A stretch of 6,697 bases of DNA from an uncultured Oscillospiraceae bacterium (GCA_902478455.1 CABSLJ010000138.1:1-6697), one strand, 5' to 3'. Numbered from the stretch's first letter, positions 1 to 6,270 are shown. Translations and numbers: made by a program. Notes: generated from the letters alone by a model not told the origin.

Positions 1-125
1 TATTAACTGTTTGTTAAATATCAATCAATCTTGTTTCTGCCATTATCATAGCACTTTTATTTCTCTTTTTCAAGCAGAAGAATCGACAAGGAAGAACTTG
101 TTTAAAAAAGAAATTTGTGAAATGA

Positions 126-154
126 TTAACAGTTTTTTTCACTGCATTTATAAC
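126..154 (+). promoter_or_regulatory. Candidate promoter for the GNAT gene
   Basis: TTAACA (126-131) and TATAAC (149-154) are separated by 17 bases, each one mismatch from the sigma-70/sigma-A consensus. Transcription would start near 161 and leave a leader of about 170 bases before the ATG at 332. It lies in an AT-rich stretch (roughly 1-210) without a believable gene. A second candidate further on (TATAAT at 202-207) has a perfect -10 but only a poor -35. Confidence 0.4.
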
Positions 155-178
155 TGCTCTGTAAAAAGCCGAACGGTC

Positions 179-207
179 TGGCGCTTTGATCAACAATCCG
201 TTATAAT
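179..207 (+). promoter_or_regulatory. Alternative candidate promoter for the GNAT gene
   Basis: A perfect TATAAT sits at 202-207. With a 17-base spacer the -35 would be TGGCGC, a weak match. The nearby TTGATC (186-191) is a better -35 word but only 10 bases away, too close to pair with this -10. If used, the leader would be about 118 bases. It is a weaker call than the site at 126-154. Confidence 0.25.
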
Positions 208-263
208 AACATTACAGGCCCAAGAAGGCTTGGAACCGTGACTTCTTCAAAACCGAGCAAGAA

Positions 264-277
264 AAGGATGCATCCTT
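264..277. repeat. 14-base perfect palindrome in the GNAT leader
   Basis: AAGGATGCATCCTT is a perfect inverted repeat between the candidate promoters and the GNAT start codon. It could be a small operator or be chance; there is no loop, so an RNA hairpin would be short. The inner GGATGCATCC also occurs at 6528-6537 in the loop and stem of the right-end terminator. Confidence 0.3.
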
Positions 278-331
278 GCCATGAGGCCAATCCGGCGGCA
301 AATCGAGGGACGGAAGAGCAGGAGGAAAAGA

Positions 332-1204
332 ATGGAATACAGACTGATAAAACAGCTGGTAAAGGAAGAAAGGCTTAGAAAAAGCTTTAGCGACCTGGCC
401 GCTCGGATATTCGGCCTTTCGTTTGAAGATTGGTATGCAAGAGGTTACTGGTCAAAGAAATATATCCCCTACGCCATAGTAGAGGGTGAGAGGGTGGTCG
501 CCAACGCTTCGGTCAATGTGATGGATTTTATTTGGCAGGGAACGGACAGAAAATACATTCAAATCGGAACCGTTATGACCGACCCCGCCTGCCGCGGTCG
601 GGGCCTTGCCAGACGGCTGATCGAGGAAATATTGTCCGACTGGCGAAAGCAGGCGGATGCCGTTTACCTGTTTGCCAATTCCAGCGTGCTGGATTTCTAC
701 CCCCGTTTCGGCTTTGAAAGGGCGACGGAATATCAGTACAGCCTGCCGGCGGTTGCGCCCCGTCCGGGGGACTTCCGCAGGCTGGATATGGAGCAGCCGG
801 GAGACAGAGCGCTGCTGAGACGCTGCTATGAGGCGTCCAATCCCTTTTCCCGGCTGTCTGTAAAGAATAACTACGGGCTGCTGATGTTCTACTGCTCCGG
901 TTTTATGAAAGACTGCGTTTACTATTCGGAAAAGAGAGGGGCCGCCGTGGTGGCCGAGCAGCAGGGGGATGCTCTGCGGTGCCTGGATGTTTTCGGCGGC
1001 GCCGGTGCAGCGCTGCCGGACATACTCAACGAGCTGGCCGGAGAGAAAACCCGGAGGATTGTTCTGGGATTTTCTCCGCAGGAGACCGAGGGCTGCGCCT
1101 GTGAGGGCATCGGGAATGAGGAGGATACTCTCTTCCTTTACGGCCAAAAGGAGAATCTTTTTCGGGAAAACAGGCTGATGTTCCCCCTGCTGTCACACGC
1201 CTGA
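332..1204 (+). CDS. GNAT-family N-acetyltransferase (290 aa)
   Basis: Predicted cytosolic acetyltransferase that moves an acetyl group from acetyl-CoA to an amine; the substrate is unknown. The acetyl-CoA-binding motif A is visible as strand IQIGTVMTDP (76-85) followed by the loop RGRGLARRL (88-96). Motif B-like residues VYLFANSS (111-118) and DFYPRFGF (121-128) follow, so the GNAT core fills about residues 1-135. The second half (about 145-290) has no motif I can name. In two-part clostridial GNATs this half is often a degenerate second GNAT-like fold, which is inference here. The protein ends in a family-typical RLMFPLLSHA. I chose ATG 332 because AGGAGG (320-325) sits 6 bases upstream; an in-frame ATG at 281 lacks a Shine-Dalgarno site and would add 17 basic residues. 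It is the only + strand gene, monocistronic and convergent with the kdgA-kdgK operon. Family assignment is firm; substrate and role are not known. Confidence 0.9.
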   Translation: MEYRLIKQLVKEERLRKSFSDLAARIFGLSFEDWYARGYWSKKYIPYAIVEGERVVANASVNVMDFIWQGTDRKYIQIGTVMTDPACRGRGLARRLIEEILSDWRKQADAVYLFANSSVLDFYPRFGFERATEYQYSLPAVAPRPGDFRRLDMEQPGDRALLRRCYEASNPFSRLSVKNNYGLLMFYCSGFMKDCVYYSEKRGAAVVAEQQGDALRCLDVFGGAGAALPDILNELAGEKTRRIVLGFSPQETEGCACEGIGNEEDTLFLYGQKENLFRENRLMFPLLSHA

Positions 1205-1220
1205 CGCTGGGGAGAAAACC

Positions 1221-1271
1221 GCAAAGGGGTCTGCCGCACAGCGTATCGCGCTGCGCGGCAGACCCCTTTGC
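1221..1271. terminator. Perfect 17-bp stem-loop between convergent genes
   Basis: Bases 1221-1237 pair perfectly with 1255-1271. The 17-base loop can itself form a 5-bp stem (1239-1243 with 1249-1253). It starts 16 bases after the GNAT stop. No U-tract follows it on the + strand. On the - strand the stem is followed by GGTTTTC, so it may be a second, back-up terminator for kdgK transcripts as well as a 3' structure for the GNAT mRNA. Confidence 0.6.
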
Positions 1272-1290
1272 ATGTCGCCGAATGGGCAAG

Positions 1291-1317
1291 AAAAATCCCC
1301 CGGTTGAACCGGGGGAT
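1291..1317 (-). terminator. Intrinsic terminator of the kdgA-kdgK operon
   Basis: On the - strand the sequence ATCCCCCGGTT / AACCGGGGGAT (1317-1295) forms an essentially perfect GC-rich stem with a minimal loop. It is followed at once by a U-run (TTTTT, 1295-1291). It starts 26 bases after the kdgK stop. This is a textbook rho-independent terminator reading toward the GNAT gene. Confidence 0.85.
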
Positions 1318-1342
1318 GGTAAATCCTGTTTGGTTTGAGTGC

Positions 1343-2365
1343 TTATCTCTGGACGCGGCCCGAGCCGTCGCCGCCGGCGAGGGCGGCCACCTCGGCGACC
1401 GAAACCTGGTTGAAGTCGCCTTCGATGGAGTGTTTTAAGCAGCTCGCCGCAACGGCGAATTCAAGCGCCGCGGCCGAGGTGTAGTCGTTCAAGAGGGCAT
1501 AGATCAGGCCGCCGCCGAAGCTGTCGCCTCCGCCGACGCGGTCGACGATGTGCACGTCATAGCTCTTGCTGAAGCAGTAGTCGCTGCCGTCATAGAGCAT
1601 GGCGGCCCACTTGTTGTCGTTGGCGGAGATGGAGGTGCGCAGGGTGATGGCCACCTTCTGGAAGCCGAAACGGTCGGCCAGCTTCTTGGCGACCGCCTTG
1701 TAGCCGTCGTGATTGAGCTTGCCGCCGGTGATGTCGGTGTCGTCCGCCTTGATACCGAAGACCTTTTCGGCGTCCTCCTCGTTGGCGATGCAGACGTCGA
1801 CGTATTCCATCAGGCCGCCCATGACCTGGCCGGCCTTCTCGCTGGTCCAGAGGTTCTTGCGGAAATTGAGGTCGCAGCTGACGGTCAGCCCCTTCGCCTT
1901 GGCGGCCTTGCAGGCCTCCAGGCAGATGGCGGCCACGTTGTCGCCCAGAGCGGGGGTGATGCCGGTGAAGTGGAACCACTCGGCGCCCTCAAAAATGCAT
2001 TCCCAGCAGAAATCCTCCTTCTGCGCGGTGGCGATGGCCGAGTTCGCGCGGTCGTAGATGACCTTGGAGGGACGCTGTGACGCGCCCTTTTCCAGAAAGT
2101 AGATGCCCACGCGGTCGCCGCCGCGGACGATCTTGCTGGTGTCCACGCCGTAGCGGCGCAGGGCGTTGACCGCGGCTTGGCCGATGTCGTGCCTTGGCAG
2201 CTTGGTCACAAAGGCGGCGTCCACGCCGTAGTTGGCGAGTGAGACGGCCACATTGGCCTCGCCGCCGCCGTAGGTGGCGCCCATGGTATCCGCCTGAATA
2301 AAGCGGTAATAGCCCTCAGGGGCCAGTCTGAGCATAATTTCACCAAAGGTGATAACCTTTGCCAT
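1343..2365 (-). CDS. kdgK: 2-dehydro-3-deoxygluconokinase (KDG kinase), PfkB family
   Basis: Phosphorylates 2-keto-3-deoxygluconate (KDG) with ATP to KDPG in the cytosol, feeding the aldolase encoded just upstream. The 340-aa length is normal for the family. The N-terminal PfkB signature is seen as GGGEANVAVSLANYG (33-47). A KDG-kinase-like substrate region GIYFLEKG...RPSKVIYDR lies at 87-106, and DLNFRKNLW at 165-173. The C-terminal PfkB signature DRVGGGDSFGGG (275-286) carries the anion-hole glycines and catalytic base Asp281. Start choice: AGGAG (2379-2375) lies 9 bases before ATG 2365; the in-frame TTG at 2371 is only 3 bases from it and is rejected. The Shine-Dalgarno site overlaps the end of the aldolase gene and the intergenic gap is 13 bases, so the two are co-transcribed and probably translationally coupled. 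Fructokinase or another PfkB sugar kinase is the alternative, but the aldolase neighbour makes KDG kinase much more likely. Confidence 0.9.
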   Translation of the reverse strand: MAKVITFGEIMLRLAPEGYYRFIQADTMGATYGGGEANVAVSLANYGVDAAFVTKLPRHDIGQAAVNALRRYGVDTSKIVRGGDRVGIYFLEKGASQRPSKVIYDRANSAIATAQKEDFCWECIFEGAEWFHFTGITPALGDNVAAICLEACKAAKAKGLTVSCDLNFRKNLWTSEKAGQVMGGLMEYVDVCIANEEDAEKVFGIKADDTDITGGKLNHDGYKAVAKKLADRFGFQKVAITLRTSISANDNKWAAMLYDGSDYCFSKSYDVHIVDRVGGGDSFGGGLIYALLNDYTSAAALEFAVAASCLKHSIEGDFNQVSVAEVAALAGGDGSGRVQR

Positions 2366-2378
2366 GTACAATCACTCC

Positions 2379-3344
2379 TTACTTTTTCTGTACCAGATGA
2401 ACGGCAAAGCCGCCGATTTCGTCCTTTAAGTAGATGGCGGTCAGGTTGCCCTTCGCATCGCGTTTGGCGCTCTCCTCGTTGAAGGCGACGCCCTTCATGG
2501 AGAGGTAATTGACCGCGCGGTCGATGTAGTTGGTGGCGACGGCGATATGACCGTTTTTGCCGAGGTAGGGGCTCTTCATGGCCTCGACGGCGGTTCCGGC
2601 GAAGACAGAACTGTTCCCGGTCTTTTTCTGCATACCGAACAGGGAAGAGAAGGCGCCGGCGATGTTCTCCGCCTCGTCTGCGGAAGAGGCGTTGATGCCG
2701 ATGTGGGCCAGCTCAAAGCCCAGCATCTGCTCGACCGCTTCGCGCGCGAGGGCGGTGATTTTCTCAAAATCGCCCGCCTTGATGAGATCCTCCTTGACCA
2801 TCCAGCTGCCGCCGCAGGCCAGAATCTTGGAGAAGGAGAGATAGTCGTTCAGGTTCTTGGCATTGATGCCGCCGGTGGGCATGAACTTGATGTTGCCGTA
2901 GGGGGCGCTCATGGCCTTGATCATCGCAATGCCGCCCGCCGCCTCGGCGGGGAAGAACTTGACCACGTCGAGGCCCAGCTCAATGGCCTGTTCGACGTCG
3001 CTCGGGTTGGCGCAGCCGGGCGTCACGGGGATGCCCTTGTCCACGCAATATTTGACCACTTTGGGATTGAGTCCCGGGCTGACAATGAACTTCGCCCCGG
3101 CGGCTACGGCCCTGTCCACCTGCTCGGTGGTGAGCACCGTGCCGGCTCCGACGAGCATCTCCGGCAGAGCGTCGGCAATCGCCTTGATGGCGACGTCGGC
3201 TCCGGCCGCCCGGAAGGTGATCTCAGCGCAGGGCAAACCGCCGTCGCACAGCGCCTTGGCCAGCGGGACGGCCTTGTCCGTGTCCTCAATCTTGATAACG
3301 GGCACGATGCCGATGGCAGAGATCTTTTTTAGTACGTCATGCAT
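2379..3344 (-). CDS. kdgA: KDPG/KHG aldolase fused to a C-terminal VOC (glyoxalase-fold) domain
   Basis: Class I aldolase that cleaves 2-keto-3-deoxy-6-phosphogluconate to pyruvate and glyceraldehyde-3-phosphate; family members may also cleave 4-hydroxy-2-oxoglutarate. Residues 1-208 form the aldolase. Glu41 and Arg45 (EITFR), the GAGTV loop with Thr69, the Schiff-base Lys129 (VVKFFPAE) and PTGG (156-159) are all present, each about 4 residues earlier than in E. coli Eda. The usual enzyme is about 205-215 aa; this one is 321. Residues 210-321 read as a vicinal oxygen chelate domain: AHIGINAS with His214, AGAFSSLFGM, VEAMKS with Glu254, GHIAV with His266, FAVHLVQ with His316. These four could be metal ligands, His replacing the usual last Glu. 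Its substrate is unknown. Start ATG 3344 has GGAGGT 6 bases upstream. It is the first gene of the operon, with kdgK after it. The aldolase call is firm; the function of the extra domain is open. Confidence 0.92.
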   Translation of the reverse strand: MHDVLKKISAIGIVPVIKIEDTDKAVPLAKALCDGGLPCAEITFRAAGADVAIKAIADALPEMLVGAGTVLTTEQVDRAVAAGAKFIVSPGLNPKVVKYCVDKGIPVTPGCANPSDVEQAIELGLDVVKFFPAEAAGGIAMIKAMSAPYGNIKFMPTGGINAKNLNDYLSFSKILACGGSWMVKEDLIKAGDFEKITALAREAVEQMLGFELAHIGINASSADEAENIAGAFSSLFGMQKKTGNSSVFAGTAVEAMKSPYLGKNGHIAVATNYIDRAVNYLSMKGVAFNEESAKRDAKGNLTAIYLKDEIGGFAVHLVQKK

Positions 3345-3408
3345 GCAAACACCTCCAAATGTTTTGCAGGGAAAATGAATAGGAAATGCGCAACCTTACT
3401 CAGTTTAC

Positions 3409-3436
3409 ATTATACTTGAACCTTCCCTGAATGCAA
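3409..3436 (-). promoter_or_regulatory. Promoter of the kdgA-kdgK operon
   Basis: On the - strand, TTGCAT (3436-3431) is followed after 16 bases by a perfect TATAAT (3414-3409). Transcription would start near 3402, giving a leader of about 58 bases before the ATG at 3344. An inverted repeat straddles the -35 box. Confidence 0.7.
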
Positions 3437-3446
3437 GAGGGGAAGG
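3421..3446. promoter_or_regulatory. Inverted repeat around the kdgA -35 box (possible operator)
   Basis: CCTTCCC (3421-3427) and GGGAAGG (3440-3446) are perfect 7-base inverted repeats separated by 12 bases, with half-site centres 19 bases apart. The -35 box (3431-3436) lies in the middle. A dimeric repressor here would block RNA polymerase. No regulator gene is in the window, so the protein involved is unknown. Confidence 0.35.
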
Positions 3447-3538
3447 GGGAAAGACGCGCTTTTTCTGCAAATTTTCTGTGCTGCCGTGAAGAAACCACCG
3501 GTCTGTCCGCCTTTCTCGCTTCGCTTCCTTCGGGGCAT

Positions 3539-3576
3539 AAAAAGGTCGCCGCCGGCTGCATGGAATGCACGGCGGC
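3539..3576 (-). terminator. Probable terminator of the SPFH operon
   Basis: On the - strand, 3576-3570 pairs with 3554-3548 (7 bp, all G-C). After a 2-base bulge 3569-3565 pairs with 3561-3557 (5 bp) around a 3-base loop. GACC and then TTTTT (3543-3539) follow. It lies about 75 bases after the SPFH stop codon and 100 bases before the kdgA promoter, so it separates the two operons. Confidence 0.65.
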
Positions 3577-3620
3577 GGCTGAGTTCCGTTGTTTGCGGCC
3601 TCCTGTGCCGTCAGCTCAAG

Positions 3621-3646
3621 GAGTCTCGCCCCGGGACCGGGGACTC
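3621..3646 (-). other. GC-rich hairpin just after the SPFH stop codon
   Basis: GAGT/ACTC (3621-3624 with 3643-3646) and CCCCGG/CCGGGG (3629-3634 with 3637-3642) make a bulged hairpin 6 bases past the stop codon. No U-tract follows on either strand, so it is more likely a 3' stabilising or pausing structure than a terminator. The rest of the gap (3345-3652) holds only the kdgA leader, its promoter and the terminator at 3539-3576. Confidence 0.45.
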
Positions 3647-3652
3647 TGTGGT

Positions 3653-4963
3653 CTATTTTTTTATGTCCTCTTCGCCGAAGGGGTCTCCGCACTCTGGGCA
3701 GAACTTGGGCGGATGCGCCGGGTCTTCGGGCTCCCAGCCGCACTTGTCGCACCTGTAAAGTAGCGCGCCGGCCGGCTTGGGAGAACCGCATTCCGAACAA
3801 AACTTGCCCTTGTTGAGGGTTCCGCAGCCGGGGCAGGTCCAGCCGGCGGCCGGCTTCGACTTGCCGCACTCAACACAGAATTTTCCGGTGTTCTCATGAC
3901 CGCAGGCGCAGGTCCAGACCGGCTTGTCTTCGGACGCCTGCGGGGAGGCCTGCTGGTTGGCGGCCTGTTGCTGCTGACCCATCTGGAAGAGTTCGTTTAT
4001 GCCGGCGCTGCCCCCGGCCTGCTGGGCGAAGCCCATGCCGAGGAAGCCGGTCATCGCGCCCGCCTCGTTGCCGGCGGCGGTTTCCATCGCGCGGGCGCGG
4101 GCGGTGACGGTGCGGGCGGCGGCCATGTTGATGTCGGTGTGCACGCGTGTCTCCTGGAACTCGGCGATCTTGGCGGCGCTTTCGGCGTCCGGCTTGACCG
4201 AGGCGATGGCTAAGGAGACGACCGAAAGACCGCGCAGCTTGGCCCAGTCGTCGGTCAGCTCGCTGTTGAGCTCGTCGCAGATATCCTGGGTGAAAAGGGG
4301 GAGCTGATCATAGGGGATGCGCTTTAAGGCGACGCGGCCGAGCGCCGGCTGAATGGCCGACTGCAGCTCGGTTTTGAGCTGGCTGTCGATTCTGTCGCGC
4401 GTGAAGCTGCCGTCGATGTTGCCGCAGACGTTGGCGTAGAAAAGCAGCGGGTCGGTGATCTTATAGGAATATTCGCCGTAGGCGCTCAGCTTCATGGAGA
4501 AGTTGAATTCGCTGTCCCGGAAGGGAACGTCGCCCACGCCCCACTTGTTGCCCATGAGCTCCTTGGTGTTGACGTAGTAAACCCGCTGGGTGGAAAGCTC
4601 CTGCCCGCCGGCCGTGAAGCGCTTGCCGACCTGCTTGAAGCTTTCGGCCAGGCCCTTGAAGCCGCCGCTGAGCATGGAGGGCTGAGTGCCCGTCTGGTAG
4701 AGATACTGCCCGGGTTCGGCGGAGAAATCGACGATCCTTCCGTTTTCGACAATCATCATAAACTGACCGTCGGCGATGTCCACGCGGGAGCCGTCGGAAA
4801 TGACGTTATCGCTTCCCTTGGTGTTGGAGCTGCGGTTGGATACGAACTTGTACCCCTTGGCGGCGAGCACGTTCATCGGCATCGCGTCGCATTTGATGTA
4901 GTCCACCCACTGGTCGGCCAGCACGCCGCCGATGGCTCCGCCAATCGCTTTGATGAGTCCCAT
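3653..4963 (-). CDS. SPFH-domain protein with three C-terminal zinc ribbons (YdjI-like)
   Basis: Member of the stomatin/prohibitin/flotillin group described as SPFH proteins with a C-terminal Zn-ribbon (the B. subtilis YdjI type). Such proteins assemble at the cytoplasmic face of the membrane and act as scaffolds. Residues about 20-270 form the SPFH domain, with strands around GSRVDIADGQFMMIVENGRI (58-77) and the segment AEPGQYLYQTG (82-92). A helical, Ala/Arg-rich stretch (260-300) and a Gly/Gln-rich linker (about 303-345) follow. Then come three Cys4 ribbons: C352/C354/C363/C366, C377/C380/C389/C392, and C405/C408/C422/C425. No signal peptide or membrane helix is evident, so membrane attachment would be peripheral or through partners. 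ATG 4963 has AGGAG 8 bases upstream. It lies 38 bases after the Tim44-like gene and is last in the operon. In B. subtilis the homologue helps bring PspA to the membrane; no pspA is visible here, so a role in membrane stress is inference. Confidence 0.88.
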   Translation of the reverse strand: MGLIKAIGGAIGGVLADQWVDYIKCDAMPMNVLAAKGYKFVSNRSSNTKGSDNVISDGSRVDIADGQFMMIVENGRIVDFSAEPGQYLYQTGTQPSMLSGGFKGLAESFKQVGKRFTAGGQELSTQRVYYVNTKELMGNKWGVGDVPFRDSEFNFSMKLSAYGEYSYKITDPLLFYANVCGNIDGSFTRDRIDSQLKTELQSAIQPALGRVALKRIPYDQLPLFTQDICDELNSELTDDWAKLRGLSVVSLAIASVKPDAESAAKIAEFQETRVHTDINMAAARTVTARARAMETAAGNEAGAMTGFLGMGFAQQAGGSAGINELFQMGQQQQAANQQASPQASEDKPVWTCACGHENTGKFCVECGKSKPAAGWTCPGCGTLNKGKFCSECGSPKPAGALLYRCDKCGWEPEDPAHPPKFCPECGDPFGEEDIKK

Positions 4964-5001
4964 GTTACTCTCTCCTTTTTTTGAATACGGATGATCATGC
5001 G

Positions 5002-6003
5002 TCAGCGCAGGAACACGCCGCCGCCGTCAAGCTGTGTGTTGGCCTTGATGCTGTCGAGATTGGAGAGCACCCAGTCGTGCTCGCCGGTGGTGATGATGAA
5101 GTCGCAGTATTCGCACTTTCCGGCGCTCGTAATCTGAATGGGCGCGCCGCAGTGCGGGCAGGAGGTGGTGCTCTTGTTGCTGGTGGCGGGGTTGGTCAGC
5201 ACGCCGGTCTTGCGCATGTAGGTCAGCAGGTACTGCATGTGATATTCTCTGTTTGGATCGCCCTTGATGACCTGACGGGTCTTTTCATCGATGATGTAAT
5301 CCCCCATGCGCGCGGCCAGATAGACGGTGAGATATTCGTATTCGGCGTCGCGCACATATTTGTAAAGATAGGACTGATTGACGTTGATGCGCTCCATCAC
5401 ATTGATGCGGCCGAGGTTGATGTACTCCTGAAGCTGCTGCTCGTGCTGGCGGAAAAGCTCCTCCTTTTCAAAGGGACGGATTCTGGACCAGTCGCGGGCC
5501 GTCCAAGCCTGCTGAAGGGTGACGAAGACCTCTTTGGACCAGCCGATGAAGCGGTCCGGGCTGAAGAGAGGGTCGGTTTGGGTGATGGCGCGGGTGATTT
5601 CTTCGGTATTGTCCCGCACCGGGGCCGGTGCGGCGGGCATGGGGGTACCCGTGCGGCTGGGGGCCGCGGTTCTTCCTGTGTGCCCGGTCTTCGATTTGAT
5701 CACAAAGAAAATCACAAGCACGACCAAAGCGACGCCGATCCAGAGGATATCGTTTCCGCTGATGCTGCCGCTGCCGCCTCCGCCGCCGTAATAGTGGGTT
5801 CCCCCACCGCCTCCGCCGCCGAAATCGTCGTCATAACCGCCGATGAATCCGCCCCCTCCACCGTCATCGTCGTAATCGTTGTGATTGCCGACGTCCAGCG
5901 GAACGGCGGGAGGAGCGCCGTCTCCCCCTGCCGCATAGCTGAGCAGCGGCAGGAAAGAGAAGAGAAAAAGCAGTGTTAAAAGTAAGCTAACGATCTTTTT
6001 CAT
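5002..6003 (-). CDS. Membrane-anchored Tim44-like protein with zinc ribbon
   Basis: 333 residues. An N-terminal signal sequence (KKI then a Leu/Phe-rich core, residues 4-20) has a likely cleavage site after SYA (24). Residues 36-80 are a low-complexity segment rich in Gly, Asp and Tyr. One membrane helix follows (about 86-103, ILWIGVALVVLVIFFVI), ending with Lys residues that suggest the rest is cytosolic. Residues about 134-270 resemble the Tim44-like fold (SPDRFIGWSKEVFVTLQQAW at 148-167, EYEYLTVYLAARMGDYI at 221-237). A Cys4 zinc ribbon (C282, C285, C297, C300) is near the C-terminus. Start ATG 6003 has AAGGAGG with 6-base spacing, and this site lies inside the preceding small gene, whose last 17 bases overlap this one. 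The role is unknown. Its place between a small membrane protein and an SPFH protein suggests it is the membrane anchor of a complex, as YdjH-like proteins are thought to be in Bacillus. The Tim44-like call is from sequence feel and neighbours and is less sure than the topology. Confidence 0.8.
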   Translation of the reverse strand: MKKIVSLLLTLLFLFSFLPLLSYAAGGDGAPPAVPLDVGNHNDYDDDGGGGGFIGGYDDDFGGGGGGGTHYYGGGGGSGSISGNDILWIGVALVVLVIFFVIKSKTGHTGRTAAPSRTGTPMPAAPAPVRDNTEEITRAITQTDPLFSPDRFIGWSKEVFVTLQQAWTARDWSRIRPFEKEELFRQHEQQLQEYINLGRINVMERINVNQSYLYKYVRDAEYEYLTVYLAARMGDYIIDEKTRQVIKGDPNREYHMQYLLTYMRKTGVLTNPATSNKSTTSCPHCGAPIQITSAGKCEYCDFIITTGEHDWVLSNLDSIKANTQLDGGGVFLR

Positions 6004-6199
6004 GGCGATCCTCCTTTCGAGACTTACGCTTGAAGGTCATGAAAATGGCCATTATATATGACAAAACGGCTAATAGACCGATAGGTATGTAAGCCAAATG
6101 AAACACAAACCCCTTTTCCAATACCGACACAAGCACTGATAGGCTCCAAAGAATTCCCAATACAAGCCAAAAGATCGGCGAACGATTCAATTTGAGCAT
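5987..6199 (-). CDS. Small two-helix membrane protein, first gene of the SPFH operon
   Basis: A 70-residue protein that I do not recognise. Two hydrophobic segments (about 9-27 and 33-55) are separated by a short loop containing Glu-Lys, and the tail KRKSRKEDRHEKDR is highly charged. By the positive-inside rule the tail is cytosolic, which puts both ends inside as a hairpin. Start choice: AGGAG (6213-6209) is 9 bases before ATG 6199; an in-frame ATG at 6208 directly abuts the Shine-Dalgarno site and is rejected. The 3' end overlaps the Tim44-like gene by 17 bases and contains that gene's ribosome-binding site, so translation of the two is probably coupled. Its DNA is visibly richer in A/T than the two downstream genes. 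A partner or anchor for the downstream proteins is inference from position only. Confidence 0.7.
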   Translation of the reverse strand: MLKLNRSPIFWLVLGILWSLSVLVSVLEKGFVFHLAYIPIGLLAVLSYIMAIFMTFKRKSRKEDRHEKDR

Positions 6200-6270
6200 T
6201 TCAAACATCTCCTAAATGAAAGACGATAATCTGTCAGCCTTTGAGATGCAGTGGTTGCCGGGAAATGCCG

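Noticed and set aside
11..241. 76-codon + strand frame at the left edge
   Set aside because: Its composition is unlike a protein (Cys/Phe/Ser-rich), it starts at a non-ATG codon and it overlaps the candidate promoters.
2547..3332. 261-codon + strand open frame opposite the aldolase gene
   Set aside because: It is antisense to a protein with all catalytic residues of a known family and has no ribosome-binding site or recognisable motif.
3405..3869. 154-codon - strand frame overlapping the SPFH gene's end
   Set aside because: It runs through the SPFH zinc ribbons in another frame, then through the terminator and the kdgA promoter. Its Arg-rich composition is that of a shadow.
4981..5979. 332-codon + strand open frame opposite the Tim44-like gene
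   Set aside because: It starts at TTG, is Val/Ala/Asp-rich with no domain, and mirrors a - strand gene with a signal peptide, membrane helix, zinc ribbon and good Shine-Dalgarno site. It is a GC-driven shadow.
6214..6260. Sigma-W/ECF-type promoter before the small membrane gene (CGTC at 6225-6228)
   Set aside because: The only AAC upstream is about 27 bases away instead of about 16, and the start would fall almost on the ribosome-binding site.
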